Of a stretch of DNA of 15,683 bases, positions 1 to 8,800 are shown in pieces. The DNA comes from Elusimicrobiota bacterium. Its GTDB lineage: Bacteria > CG03 > SLGR01 > PWQF01. The notes under the pieces were generated by a model. It was not told the DNA's origin. It made no database searches and saw only the letters and a list, made by a program, of their open reading frames with translations. A program made the translations under genes and the position numbers. Each line of letters begins with the position of its first letter. Position 1 is the stretch's first letter. The stretch is from NCBI GenBank assembly GCA_003556865.1, contig PWQF01000113.1, positions 1-15,683 of the forward strand, written 5' to 3'.

Positions 1-20
1 ATTTTCTAAAATCTTAGGGA

Positions 21-49
21 AGGATAATACTTTCAGGAAGGTTTGTCAA
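21..49 (-). promoter_or_regulatory. Putative sigma70-type promoter firing off the left edge
   Basis: Read on the minus strand there is a perfect TTGACA (44-49), a 17 bp spacer and TATCCT (21-26, four of six matches). It lies downstream of mltG and would drive a minus-strand gene starting left of position 1. A run of seven C on the plus strand (51-57) lies immediately upstream of the -35. The -35 and spacing are ideal, but the -10 is only moderate and the target gene is not visible, so this is a candidate only. Confidence 0.35.
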
Positions 50-120
50 GCCCCCCCGGAGATTATCCGCCTACCTCTACTATAATAACAATTTTTTTAA
101 TTAATGCAAGCAGCGCTTTA

Positions 121-1080
121 TCAGTAAGCACCGGCCCGGCGCTGCCGCCGGAGATGCTGCTCGTATGTAGAGCTGAATATATGACGCCCTTCTCCCACCG
201 TGAAAAAGAAGAGGTAATCTGTATCTTCGGGAAAGAGGGCGGCCTCCAGCGATTCTCTTCCCGGGCTGGCAATTGGGGTGGGCGGCAGGCCGAAATTCCT
301 GTAGGTATTATAGGGTGACTCCACTTCCAGGTCCCTGTAGGTGAGCCGGGGCCTGGTCTCTCCAAGGGCAAACTGAATAGAGGCACAGGACTCTAAATAC
401 ATTCTCATGGAAAGCCGCTTGTGAAATACATCCGATATAATGGGCCTCTCCTCAGGCAGCCTTGCTTCTTTTTCTATAATGGAGGCGAGGGTAACTATTT
501 CCTTGAGGCTGTAACCCAGCTCCCGGGCCCTTTCCTCCCAGTCAGGAGTGAAAACCCGGTTAAACTGGGCCACCATGGCATTAATAATCTTTTCGGGCGG
601 GGAGTTCTCCGGAAAAAAATAGGTTTCCGGAAACAAAAAACCTCTTAACTCTCTTTCTTCAATGATCTCCATAAACTCCCCGGTATCACTGATTATTCCC
701 CGCCTGTAAAGCCGGGCTGCTATCTGCTCCGCCCTGAACCCTTCCGGTATAGTCACGCTTACCAGGTGCTCATCCCCCCTGCCCAGCTTTCTCATTATAG
801 AGTAGTAGTTAAGGCCGGGCCGGATAAAATAGGTTCCCGATTTTATATTCCGGTCCATTCCGGCAAGATTAATAAACCTGAGAAAAAGGGTTGTATTTCT
901 TATTACTCCCTTCTCTTTAAGCTCGGCCGCCACTGCACGGGCGCTCATCCCCGGATTTATTTTGACCCTGACCGCATCACCCGCAGGAAATGAGATAAAT
1001 ATCAACAGAGCCAGAAGGAGCAGGGTTATTGTAATATATATTTTTTTGTTAAACAGTATATTTTTCATAAAGATATTCAT
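121..1080 (-). CDS. mltG: Endolytic murein transglycosylase MltG (YceG-like)
   Basis: A 319-residue, single-pass inner-membrane protein of the MltG/YceG family, which cuts nascent peptidoglycan glycan strands and so sets their length. One membrane helix (about residues 14-32) with a short basic N-terminus precedes the periplasmic domain. The family signature ASIIEKEA is at 199-206, with E203 matching the catalytic Glu of E. coli MltG. YNTYR (258-261) and GLPPTPIASPG (264-274) are also present. The length is close to the usual 330-350. The ATG at 1080 has AAAAGGA four bases upstream; a second ATG at 1068 is possible but sits too far from that site. The gene overlaps the 3' end of the deacetylase gene by 32 bp, so the two are probably translationally coupled. 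It is the last visible gene of the minus-strand operon, and I see no clear terminator after it. Confidence 0.95.
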   Translation of the reverse strand: MNIFMKNILFNKKIYITITLLLLALLIFISFPAGDAVRVKINPGMSARAVAAELKEKGVIRNTTLFLRFINLAGMDRNIKSGTYFIRPGLNYYSIMRKLGRGDEHLVSVTIPEGFRAEQIAARLYRRGIISDTGEFMEIIEERELRGFLFPETYFFPENSPPEKIINAMVAQFNRVFTPDWEERARELGYSLKEIVTLASIIEKEARLPEERPIISDVFHKRLSMRMYLESCASIQFALGETRPRLTYRDLEVESPYNTYRNFGLPPTPIASPGRESLEAALFPEDTDYLFFFTVGEGRHIFSSTYEQHLRRQRRAGAY

Positions 1081-2395
1081 TAAATCCTTTTAAATTATAT
1101 TTTTTTTCTTTAATCTTTTCAATCAGTTCGCCCAGCATACGGGCAGTTAAACTGCAGTCCCCCCTCAGGGGAATTACCCCCCCTTTCCTAATATTTTTTT
1201 TCATATAATCATAAAGTTCTTTCCTGCTTCTGAAAGGAGTTTTTCCAGGCCGGTTCTTAAACTCCAGGGGCACAAAGCCCCTATCCCTGACTTCCCGGGC
1301 CTCCCGGGAGGAAAAGGGTTTTATGCGGCAGCAGAGCGGCATTGTAAAATAACCTTTCCCCTTAAACTGTTCTTTCCAGAAAAGAAGCTCTTCACCCGCA
1401 TCTGACTTAAGAGACAGGGGGGCAATTAAATGCTCCCCCAGGGATGAAGATATTTTTTTCTCATCAGCTGCGGCAACAAAAAAAATTGTTTTAAGCTCCT
1501 CTTCCTTAAGTAACCGGGATATTTTAATTAAAGCCTCTTTTTCCGCCCCCAAAAAAACAAGAGAAATCTCTTTTTTTCTTAATAGCCCGCCTCTCTTTTT
1601 AGCTAAAAAGAGCAGGCTGCCGGCAGCGGCAAGGGCAACCGCCGAAGCGGCAGAATTCCCCCCCCTCTTAAAAGGAGGGTATTTTTCAGCTCTCTCCCCG
1701 CCCAGAAAATAGACCCAATGAAACCTGTCTCCCATATATATTTCCATTCCTCTTCGGATAAGAGGTATATGAATCCCGGAAAGGTTCTTAAAGGAATATC
1801 CCTTTTCTTTATAAAACCTTATAATGGGCCGCAGGGCCTTAAGTGTCTCTTCAATTCCGCTGTGAAGTAAAATTATCTCTTGCTTCCCCGGGTTGCGAGT
1901 CGAATGATGATAAATCCGGTCCCGACTTATACCCGGCGCCGCGTCCATGGAATTCCTGGTCCACAGAACCGAAGAATAACCCAGCTCAGCCGCTTTTTCC
2001 TGAACCCGGCTGTTAATTCTTCCGCCCGGCGGCCGGAAAAAGCGGCTTCTTTTCCCAGTTAGATCCTGCAGCAGCAAATTAACCGATTCCAGTTCACTTT
2101 CTATCTCTTCCCTGCTCATTGAATCCATCCGGATATGATTATATGTATGGTTTCCTATTTCAAATCCTCTCCTGTAAATATCCAGTGTCAGGTCCTGGTT
2201 TTTTTCAATCATCTTGCCTACAAGAAAAAAAGTGGCCGTAACCCCTTCCTCTTCCAGGATATCCATTATCTTTTCGGTATAATATTCATGGGGGCCGTCA
2301 TCTATCGTAAGCAGTACGGTTTTTCCGGCCAGGGAAAAAGAATAGCAGTTTAAAACAAGGACCGCCGCCGAAATAAAAAGTTTTCTAAAGCTCAA
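1049..2395 (-). CDS. Exported polysaccharide deacetylase with a second, degenerate NodB-like domain
   Basis: 448 residues. The TTG start at 2395 is chosen because it gives a convincing signal sequence (basic start, hydrophobic core, SLA before about residue 24); the next Met is inside the catalytic domain. Residues 25-210 form a carbohydrate esterase 4 (NodB) domain, which removes N-acetyl groups from GlcNAc/MurNAc polymers. TIDDGP carries D32 and D33, HTYNH gives metal ligands H83 and H87, RPPGG is at 121-125, and LLHSG carries H178. All catalytic residues are present. A hydrophobic segment (about 248-265) follows, then KKRGG and a second region (276-448) that mirrors the NodB fold but lacks the metal ligands. 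The start overlaps thpR by 11 bp and the 3' end overlaps mltG, linking it to cell-wall remodelling. The substrate could be peptidoglycan or an exopolysaccharide. Confidence 0.88.
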   Translation of the reverse strand: MSFRKLFISAAVLVLNCYSFSLAGKTVLLTIDDGPHEYYTEKIMDILEEEGVTATFFLVGKMIEKNQDLTLDIYRRGFEIGNHTYNHIRMDSMSREEIESELESVNLLLQDLTGKRSRFFRPPGGRINSRVQEKAAELGYSSVLWTRNSMDAAPGISRDRIYHHSTRNPGKQEIILLHSGIEETLKALRPIIRFYKEKGYSFKNLSGIHIPLIRRGMEIYMGDRFHWVYFLGGERAEKYPPFKRGGNSAASAVALAAAGSLLFLAKKRGGLLRKKEISLVFLGAEKEALIKISRLLKEEELKTIFFVAAADEKKISSSLGEHLIAPLSLKSDAGEELLFWKEQFKGKGYFTMPLCCRIKPFSSREAREVRDRGFVPLEFKNRPGKTPFRSRKELYDYMKKNIRKGGVIPLRGDCSLTARMLGELIEKIKEKKYNLKGFNEYLYEKYTV

Positions 2396-2942
2396 TTGAC
2401 TCTACAACACGATAGCTTGCCCCGGAAGGCTTAAGAATGCTCTCATAAATATTAACACTGCTTATCAGGCTCTTTTCTTTAACTTCACACTCATTAACAA
2501 GAACCTCGCCGGCTAAACTATTTTTGGAGGGTTTTTTAATTCTTCCGATTGTAAGGTGGGGTAAAAACTTTCTGTGGTCAGGCTCAAAACCTATCTTTTG
2601 AAGGTTTTTATCTATGGCTCTTTTAAGCTTACCGGTATGAGAGTCCCGGTCGGAAAACCTGACCCATAAAACCCGGGGGCGGCGGAGAGAAGGGAAGACT
2701 CCCCCCCGGTCAGCACAGCCTTCATAGGGGCCACTGCCGCCGGCAGCTTCGGTTAAAACCCCTATTATTTTAGAGCATAAAGCCGGGCTGCATTCTCCCA
2801 GAAACTTAAGCGTAAGGTGAATATTTTCCGGGGGCACCCACCTGATTTTTTCATTTCCGGATTTTTTTTTTAAATATTCCTGAAGTTCAGCCAGTTTTTT
2901 AATTAGTTTTAATTCAAGCGGGCAGGCAATAAAGAGCCTCAT
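2385..2942 (-). CDS. thpR: RNA 2',3'-cyclic phosphodiesterase (2'-5' RNA ligase family, ThpR)
   Basis: 185 residues of the 2H phosphoesterase superfamily. The two defining HxT motifs are plain: HLTL at 42-45 and HLTI at 129-132. They face each other in the two-lobed fold and hydrolyse 2',3'-cyclic phosphate ends of RNA, historically assayed as reversible 2'-5' ligation. The N-terminus (MRLFIACPL) is typical of LigT/ThpR proteins, which are about 180 residues long and cytoplasmic. The ATG shares four bases (ATGA) with the stop of the preceding cinA gene, indicating coupled translation. ThpR next to CinA is a pairing I recall from many bacterial genomes, but its physiological substrate is unclear. 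Confidence 0.93.
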   Translation of the reverse strand: MRLFIACPLELKLIKKLAELQEYLKKKSGNEKIRWVPPENIHLTLKFLGECSPALCSKIIGVLTEAAGGSGPYEGCADRGGVFPSLRRPRVLWVRFSDRDSHTGKLKRAIDKNLQKIGFEPDHRKFLPHLTIGRIKKPSKNSLAGEVLVNECEVKEKSLISSVNIYESILKPSGASYRVVESIEL

Positions 2943-4189
2943 TCTTTAAGTTTTCTCCAGAGCTGCTCTATACAGGCATAACTGAATTTTTCCTTTACCA
3001 TGCTGCGGGAGCCCGTAAATTTAATCTCAAAGCTTTCGGTTCCAAAGGGGCCGCTCAAGGCCCCGTAAGCCACGGCCCCCTTCCTCTTCTCATCCCGGGA
3101 CGGGGGGCCGGCGTAACCTGTAATGGAAAGGGAATAACCTGAAGAAGATATTTCTTTTAAGTTTTCAGCCATCTCAATCGCCATTTGAGGAGAAACAGCC
3201 TTATATCTTTTAATGGTTTGAGGGCTTATATTCAGCAGCTGCTCCTTGGCCCTGTTTGAATAAGCTACTATTCCCCGGTCAAAATAAACAGAACTTCCCG
3301 GAACGTCAGTCATTTTAGAAGAGATAAGCCCCCCCGTGCAGGATTCGGCAACCGAAACTGTTTTTCTTTTCCCGGCCAGAAGCCTTCCCGCGGCCTCGGG
3401 GAGAGTAATTCCGTTTTCCCCGTAAATATGGTCTGAAGCCAGTTTTATAATTTCAGCTTTAGTTTTATGGAGCAGCTCATCTATAAGTATTTCATCTCCT
3501 CCGGAAGCAACTATAACTATATCGGTGCCCGGGCCGCTCTTTTCAAAATAAAAATCCAGCTCCCCTTTTTCCAGGTGCTTTTCGGATTCTATGATTTTAG
3601 CCAGGTCACCCGAAATAAGACCCTCGCATTTTCCGGCCAGGCGAAGTAGAGCCTTTTTTCTTATTCCCCTTTCATATTTTTCCTTCAGCAAGGAGTAAAG
3701 TGACCTTTTAAATATGCTCTCCACCTCTTCGGGTACCCCCGGAAGCAGTATGAGAGTTTTACCTTTTTCCGGAAAAAGAAGCTGCCCGGGACAACTGCCC
3801 CGTGAATTAAAAAGAATTTTGGCATCCCTGAAAACTTCTGCCTGGGAATCACAGCACTTGGGGACCTCTTTTCCCAGGCCCGCAAAATAGGCAGCGACAT
3901 TTTCCATGGCTTCCCTGGAAAACCCGGTTTCCATCTTAATTGCCCCGGAAACACCTCTCATGCTGAGATCCCCGGGAGAAGAGCCCATACCCCCGGAAAG
4001 GGCGGTGATTTCCGCCTTTTCCAGGGAACATTTTACGGCAGAAGCTATCTCCCCGGCATCATCACCTACCGTTAATATCTGTTTCACCTTTATTCCCAGG
4101 GACGAAAAATAATCCGCAATCAGCGGACCGCTGCGGGGGGTCCTGCCGTATAAAAACTCACTGCCCACATTAATAATTACAGCATCCAT
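2939..4189 (-). CDS. cinA: CinA-like protein: MoaB-like domain plus PncC (NMN amidohydrolase) domain
   Basis: 416 residues, the usual CinA length. Residues 1-170 match the COG1058/MoaB-like domain, which in characterised CinA proteins has ADP-ribose pyrophosphatase activity. A linker domain follows, then a C-terminal PncC domain (about 260-416) that deamidates nicotinamide mononucleotide in pyridine nucleotide recycling. The PncC part has intact landmarks: AESCTGG (281-287, S283 the presumed nucleophile), VAYSN (308-312) and SITGYAGP (355-362). The N-terminal motifs are altered: the usual NTN after the GTELL-like stretch reads RSG (19-21), and GGLGPTxDD reads GGMGSSPGD. The amidohydrolase activity is therefore better supported than the pyrophosphatase. 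The ATG follows the transporter TAA with no gap and has GGAAG just upstream. Confidence 0.92.
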   Translation of the reverse strand: MDAVIINVGSEFLYGRTPRSGPLIADYFSSLGIKVKQILTVGDDAGEIASAVKCSLEKAEITALSGGMGSSPGDLSMRGVSGAIKMETGFSREAMENVAAYFAGLGKEVPKCCDSQAEVFRDAKILFNSRGSCPGQLLFPEKGKTLILLPGVPEEVESIFKRSLYSLLKEKYERGIRKKALLRLAGKCEGLISGDLAKIIESEKHLEKGELDFYFEKSGPGTDIVIVASGGDEILIDELLHKTKAEIIKLASDHIYGENGITLPEAAGRLLAGKRKTVSVAESCTGGLISSKMTDVPGSSVYFDRGIVAYSNRAKEQLLNISPQTIKRYKAVSPQMAIEMAENLKEISSSGYSLSITGYAGPPSRDEKRKGAVAYGALSGPFGTESFEIKFTGSRSMVKEKFSYACIEQLWRKLKE

Positions 4190-5695
4190 TTAGCTTCCCC
4201 TCTTCTTCCAGTTCATACTGCTTAACAGTATGGAGGCAATAAGGGTTGCAAAAAGCCAGTCCCTTCCTATTACAATTATCCACACCAGGGCATATCCGCC
4301 GTAGGGGGAGGTAAACTCCTGTATTAAGCTGGATAAAAGAATGGCCGTAAGAACAAGGGGGGTTACTATCTTAATTGAAAAATCCCACCAGGGGCCTATC
4401 CTGGAAGGGGATACACTGTTTATATGCTCCCTCAGCTTCTCCGACTTTAAATGCCACCCCACCACCAGGCACTGCATTATGCCTACCGTAACCAACCCGT
4501 AACTGGTAAGAAAATGGTCCACCAGATCCAGCCAGTAAAGCCCGGCGCCGGTAGTAAAGATAAGGCCGCCAAGAAATCCGGCCAGACAAAGCACCGAAAC
4601 AATGCTCCTCCGTGGAAGATGGAATTTATCCATAATTCCGGAAGTAAAGGATTCCACGATTGAAATAGAAGACGAGAGCCCGGCAAATACCAGTATGGCA
4701 AAAAATATCACCCCGAAAGTCCGGGCAAAAAGAGGCAGCATTGATATGGCCTGGGGATAGGCTACGAATGCCAGCCCCACCGATTCCCTTGCTACCTCTT
4801 CTATGGGAATTCCTGACGAATGCGACATATAGCCCAGGGTTCCCCATACCGCAAAGCCGGCTATAAAAGAAAAAAGGCAGTTTGCGATGGAAACTATAAG
4901 GGCGCTTTTCGTTATGTCGCTCTTCCGGGGCAGGTAAGATGCATAGGCGATCATAATACCGAATCCCAGGGATAAAGTAAAAAATATCTGTGAAACAGCC
5001 GAAGCCCAGACCTTTGGCTCTTTTAAGAGAGAAAAATCGGGACTCAGGTATTTTACAACACCCCCTCCCGCCCCTTCAAGGGATAGAGCCCAACCCACCA
5101 GAACAAATGTAAGGATGAGAAGAAGGGGCATAAGAATTTTATTTGCCCGCTCTATTCCCCTGTCCACCCCGAAAAATACTATAATCCAGTTCATAAACCA
5201 GACCGCCAGGAGGCTGAAAAGTATCTGGGGCCGGATATTGCCCAGGACCCCGGGGCCTGAAGTAAGTCCCAGAAAAGTTCCGTGAAAAAAAGCGTCGGGA
5301 TCTGTGCCCCAGGCCTGGGTTAAGGAGTAAAAGACATAGTTCAGGGCCCAGGAAATGACTACCCCGTAATACATTACAATCCCGAACATGACAAAAGTGA
5401 CAGACCACCAACCCAGCCACTCCCATTTTGGTGAAATTTTATAAAAGCTCTTGGGGGAGGAACCTTTCTGCCGGTGGCCCAGTCCGAACTCCAGTATCAG
5501 GAGGGGGATACCTATAACGGCCAGGGCAATAAAGTAAGGTATGAGAAAAGCTCCCCCGCCGCTCTCATAGGTAAGATATGAAAACCTCCATATGTTGCCC
5601 AGCCCTACAGCCGACCCGATGGATGCCAGTATAAAACCCAGCTTTGTTTTCCACTGAGCCCGGTGCACATCAGAAAAGTATTCTTTTTTAGCCAT
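4190..5695 (-). CDS. Sodium-dependent transporter, NSS (SLC6/LeuT) family
   Basis: 501 residues and about 12 predicted membrane helices, the LeuT fold of the neurotransmitter:sodium symporter family, which imports amino acids or related amines with Na+. The signature across helices 1-2 is clear: GSAVGLGNIWRF (27-38) is the unwound helix 1 that binds substrate and Na+, followed by GGGAFLIPY (46-54). The usual WRFPY reads WRFSY. Helix 3 carries the YYG motif, and a Ser-rich GLSSS stretch in helix 8 fits the Na2 site. I place the start at the ATG at 5695 because AAAAGGA lies nine bases upstream and the predicted transcription start is near 5730. A TTG at 5734 would add 13 residues but sits at or before that start. 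It is the first gene of the operon. The substrate cannot be told from sequence. Confidence 0.92.
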   Translation of the reverse strand: MAKKEYFSDVHRAQWKTKLGFILASIGSAVGLGNIWRFSYLTYESGGGAFLIPYFIALAVIGIPLLILEFGLGHRQKGSSPKSFYKISPKWEWLGWWSVTFVMFGIVMYYGVVISWALNYVFYSLTQAWGTDPDAFFHGTFLGLTSGPGVLGNIRPQILFSLLAVWFMNWIIVFFGVDRGIERANKILMPLLLILTFVLVGWALSLEGAGGGVVKYLSPDFSLLKEPKVWASAVSQIFFTLSLGFGIMIAYASYLPRKSDITKSALIVSIANCLFSFIAGFAVWGTLGYMSHSSGIPIEEVARESVGLAFVAYPQAISMLPLFARTFGVIFFAILVFAGLSSSISIVESFTSGIMDKFHLPRRSIVSVLCLAGFLGGLIFTTGAGLYWLDLVDHFLTSYGLVTVGIMQCLVVGWHLKSEKLREHINSVSPSRIGPWWDFSIKIVTPLVLTAILLSSLIQEFTSPYGGYALVWIIVIGRDWLFATLIASILLSSMNWKKRGS

Positions 5696-5736
5696 ACTTA
5701 AAATTCCTTTTGATATTAACCCTGCAGATTTCAAAA

Positions 5737-5765
5737 ATGTTACAAAATCGTAAAACTCTTTGCAA
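5737..5765 (-). promoter_or_regulatory. Promoter for the transporter-cinA-thpR-deacetylase-mltG operon
   Basis: On the minus strand TTGCAA (5760-5765) and TAACAT (5737-5742) are separated by exactly 17 bp; each matches the sigma70 consensus at four of six positions. Transcription would begin near 5730, leaving a leader of about 35 nt before the transporter ATG at 5695 with its AAAAGGA site. TTGCAA is self-complementary, so the same six bases could also serve the opposite strand. Confidence 0.5.
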
Positions 5766-5807
5766 GAGACCGGGGTTAAATTTTTCTATGAATTCTGCCG
5801 CCTTCTC

Positions 5808-5836
5808 TTTTTATTTTTAAGTTTTTTTATTATACT
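5808..5836 (+). promoter_or_regulatory. Candidate promoter for the histidine kinase-pilus operon
   Basis: TATACT (5831-5836) matches the -10 consensus at five of six positions and lies in a T-rich tract. The hexamer 17 bp upstream (5808-5813) is a poor -35. The -10 ends seven bases before the ATG at 5844, so the transcript would be leaderless or nearly so, which fits the missing Shine-Dalgarno. A weaker alternative is TTGCAA (5760-5765) with TTCTAT (5784-5789). The T-rich composition makes chance matches likely. Confidence 0.3.
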
Positions 5837-5843
5837 TAAAAGT

Positions 5844-8800
5844 ATGGTAAAAAAAGAAAAATTTGAACCTTCACGTTTTGAAAACCGGGAAATACGGCTG
5901 GCGGCGCTTCTTGCAAGTATAGATGACCTGATATTTCTGCTGGACAATGACCTGGTATTTAAAGAATGTTTTCAGCCCAGAAAAGAAAAATTACTCAAGG
6001 ATCCGGAATATTTTATTGGGAAACATATAGACGACATCGGCTTCCCCGCTCCTGCCCTGGAGCTTATAAAGAAATCTATAAGTAAGACTCTTAATACAGG
6101 AAAGGCCGGGCGGGCAGAATATTATCTTGACCTTCCTCAGGGCCGCCGCTGGTTTGACCTGAGAACCTCGGAATTAAAAAATAGCTGCGGAGAACGGGAA
6201 GGGATAACCTGTGTGGCAAGGGATATAACCGGCATAAAAAATTTAAATTATAATCTTGAAAAAAGCAAAAAACAGCTATCGGCCACCCTCCTTTCCATCG
6301 GTGACGGAGTTATTACCACGGATAAAAAAGGGAACATATCAAGGTTAAACTCCGTAGCCCAAAAACTGACCGGCTGGAAAAACAGCGAGGCAAAAGGAAA
6401 ACCGGCATCTGAAATATTTAACATAATAGATTCTAAAACCCGCCGGCGGACCGAAAATCCCATAGAAATGGCCTTTAAGCAGAAAAAACCGGTAGAGCTT
6501 AAAAGCAATACCATTCTTATTTCACGTGAGGGTGCAGAATATCATATTGCAGACAGCTGCGCCCCCATATTTTCAGAAAAAGGTCAGATAGTAGGTTCTG
6601 TTATGGTTTTCAGGGATGTATCTAAGGAGCATAAAAGGCGTGAAAAAGAACATTTTGAGCTGCTTTTTCAGAAAACCTTAGCAGATATCTCCGAAAAATT
6701 TCTCACCGTAAAGGAAAAAGATTTTGACCGGGCTGTTGAAGACGCTCTTTTTAAAATCGGATCTCTTTTCGGGGTGGACCGCAGCTATATCTTTATTTTT
6801 TCAAAGGATATGGCCGTAATGCATAATACCCATGAATGGTGTGCCCGGGGCATAGAGTCGCAAAAAGAGAGGGTCCAGGATTTTCCCTTATCAAACATGC
6901 CCTGGTGGAAATCCCGTATTATGAAGCTTAAGCCGGTACATATTCCTGAAGTCAGGTCTCTTCCTCCCGAAGCAGAAAAAGAGAAAAAAGAGTTTTTATC
7001 CCAAAAGATAAAATCTCTTATCTGCCTGCCGATATTTTCACACGATAAGACACTTAGGGGGTTTATGGGTTTTGACGCGGTCCGAACTCATTTCAACTGG
7101 CCAGAAAACCATATAAGGATGCTTATGGTTATTGCGGAAATAATCGCGGGAGCCTTTAACAGAAGAGAGGCTGAAAGGGGCCTGAAGGAAAGCCGGAGCC
7201 GGTATAAGTCACTTATAAAAAATATTCCCGGGGCGCCTTACCGCTCTCTTTTTGACAAGGAATGGTCAATGCTTTATATAGGAGATGAAATTAAAAATTT
7301 AACCGGTTATGAGCCGGATGATTTCATTGATAATAAAATAAGAAGTTATGAAAGCATTATTCATCCCCGGGACAGGGAAATGGTCAGCAACGCCATCGGT
7401 GAGGCTATAAATAATAACAGGCACTGGGAGATAGAGTACCGGCTTACCGGTAATGACAAATCGCTGAAATGGGTATATGAAAAGGGGAGGGCTGTTCCCG
7501 GGCCGGAAAAGAAACTTATACTGGAAGGGTTTATACATGATATAACCGACAGAAAGAATTTTGAAACAGCCTTAAAAGCCAGTGAAAAAAAATATAGAAG
7601 GCTGGCTGATAACATATCGGACGTAGTATGGACTTCCGATCTTAATTTAAACCTTAAATATGTAAGCCCTTCCGTTAAAAAAATAACAGGCGACACTATT
7701 GATGAGTACCTTGAAAAATCCATAGAAAAAAAATTCCCGCCGGCGCATCTAAAAAAAATACACCGGGCTGTCAGACGGGAGCTTCAAAAAGAGAAAGAAA
7801 AAGATGTGGATAAAAAGAGACATATAACTTTAGAAGTTCAGCATTATAAATCAGACGGAAGTTTATTCTGGGCTGAAATGAAAATAAATCTTATACGGGA
7901 CAACAGGGGCAGACCTTTCGGACTTCAGGGAGTAACCAGGGATATTAGTGAGCGAAAATGCTGGGAAGAAAAAATAAAGAGACTGGCCGGGGAACAGGAA
8001 CTTCTGCTGGCAAATATAGATATAATGGTATGGTATCTTGTAGATCCGGAAACTTACGGGGCGGTAAATAAGGCCTATGCCGATTTTTTGGGAATGGATA
8101 AAAGCCTTATTCAGCATAAAAAGATAAAAGAGGTTCTTTCAGCTGAAAAAGCAAAAATGTGCCTGGAGGGAAACGACCGGGTTTTTAATTCGAGGGAAAA
8201 AGAAACAACCGATTTTAAGGTTGAAAATGAACGGGGCGAGACCAGGATTATCTCAGTAACAAAAACGCCCAAGCTGAATTCCGAGGGGAAGGTAGATTAT
8301 GTGGTCTGCTCCGGAATTGACATAACCCAGCAGCAAAAAGCACAGGATGAAATAGAAAAATCAGTTAAGGCCAGGGAAAATTTTATTTCCATGGTCTCCC
8401 ACGAACTTAGAACACCCCTTTCAGTTATAATGGAAGGAATAAAAATAGTTGAAGACGGCTCCTGCGGTGATGTTAACCCGGAACAGAAAAAATACCTGGG
8501 CCTGGCAACAAAAAATGTGGACCGGCTGGGACGCCTTATAAACGACATACTTGATATTCAAAAAATTGAAGAAGGAATGATGAAATTTAAGATGCAGTTA
8601 AATAATATCGGGACCGCTATAAGCACTATCCTGGAAACCTCACGGCCTGCGGCCCAAAAGAAAAACTTAAAAATAAATGCTAATATCCAGGATGATATAC
8701 CCGATACTCTCTTTGACAGTGACAGAATAATGCAGGTACTGGCAAATATTGTAAATAATGCCTTGAAATTTACGGAAACCGGGGAAATAAATATTTCGGC

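Noticed and set aside
57..69. Small inverted repeat CGGA-GATTA-TCCG near the left-edge promoter
   Set aside because: A four base pair stem is too short to claim an operator or terminator.
110..120. AAGC-AGC-GCTT hairpin after mltG
   Set aside because: The stem is only four base pairs and no T-run follows on the minus strand, so it is not a credible intrinsic terminator.
43..318. A plus-strand 91-residue reading frame at the left end
   Set aside because: Antisense to mltG with low-complexity composition and no start context. It is a shadow of the real gene.
63..386. A 107-residue minus-strand reading frame overlapping the end of mltG and running past its stop
   Set aside because: It is in another frame from mltG, resembles no family, and mltG already ends normally after its conserved C-terminal motifs. 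There is no sign of a frameshift joining the two.
5760..5843. N-terminal extension of the histidine kinase from a TTG, with a hydrophobic segment
   Set aside because: Not used as the start because the tract is T-rich and promoter-like and the TTG lacks a Shine-Dalgarno. It is kept as an open alternative in the findings.
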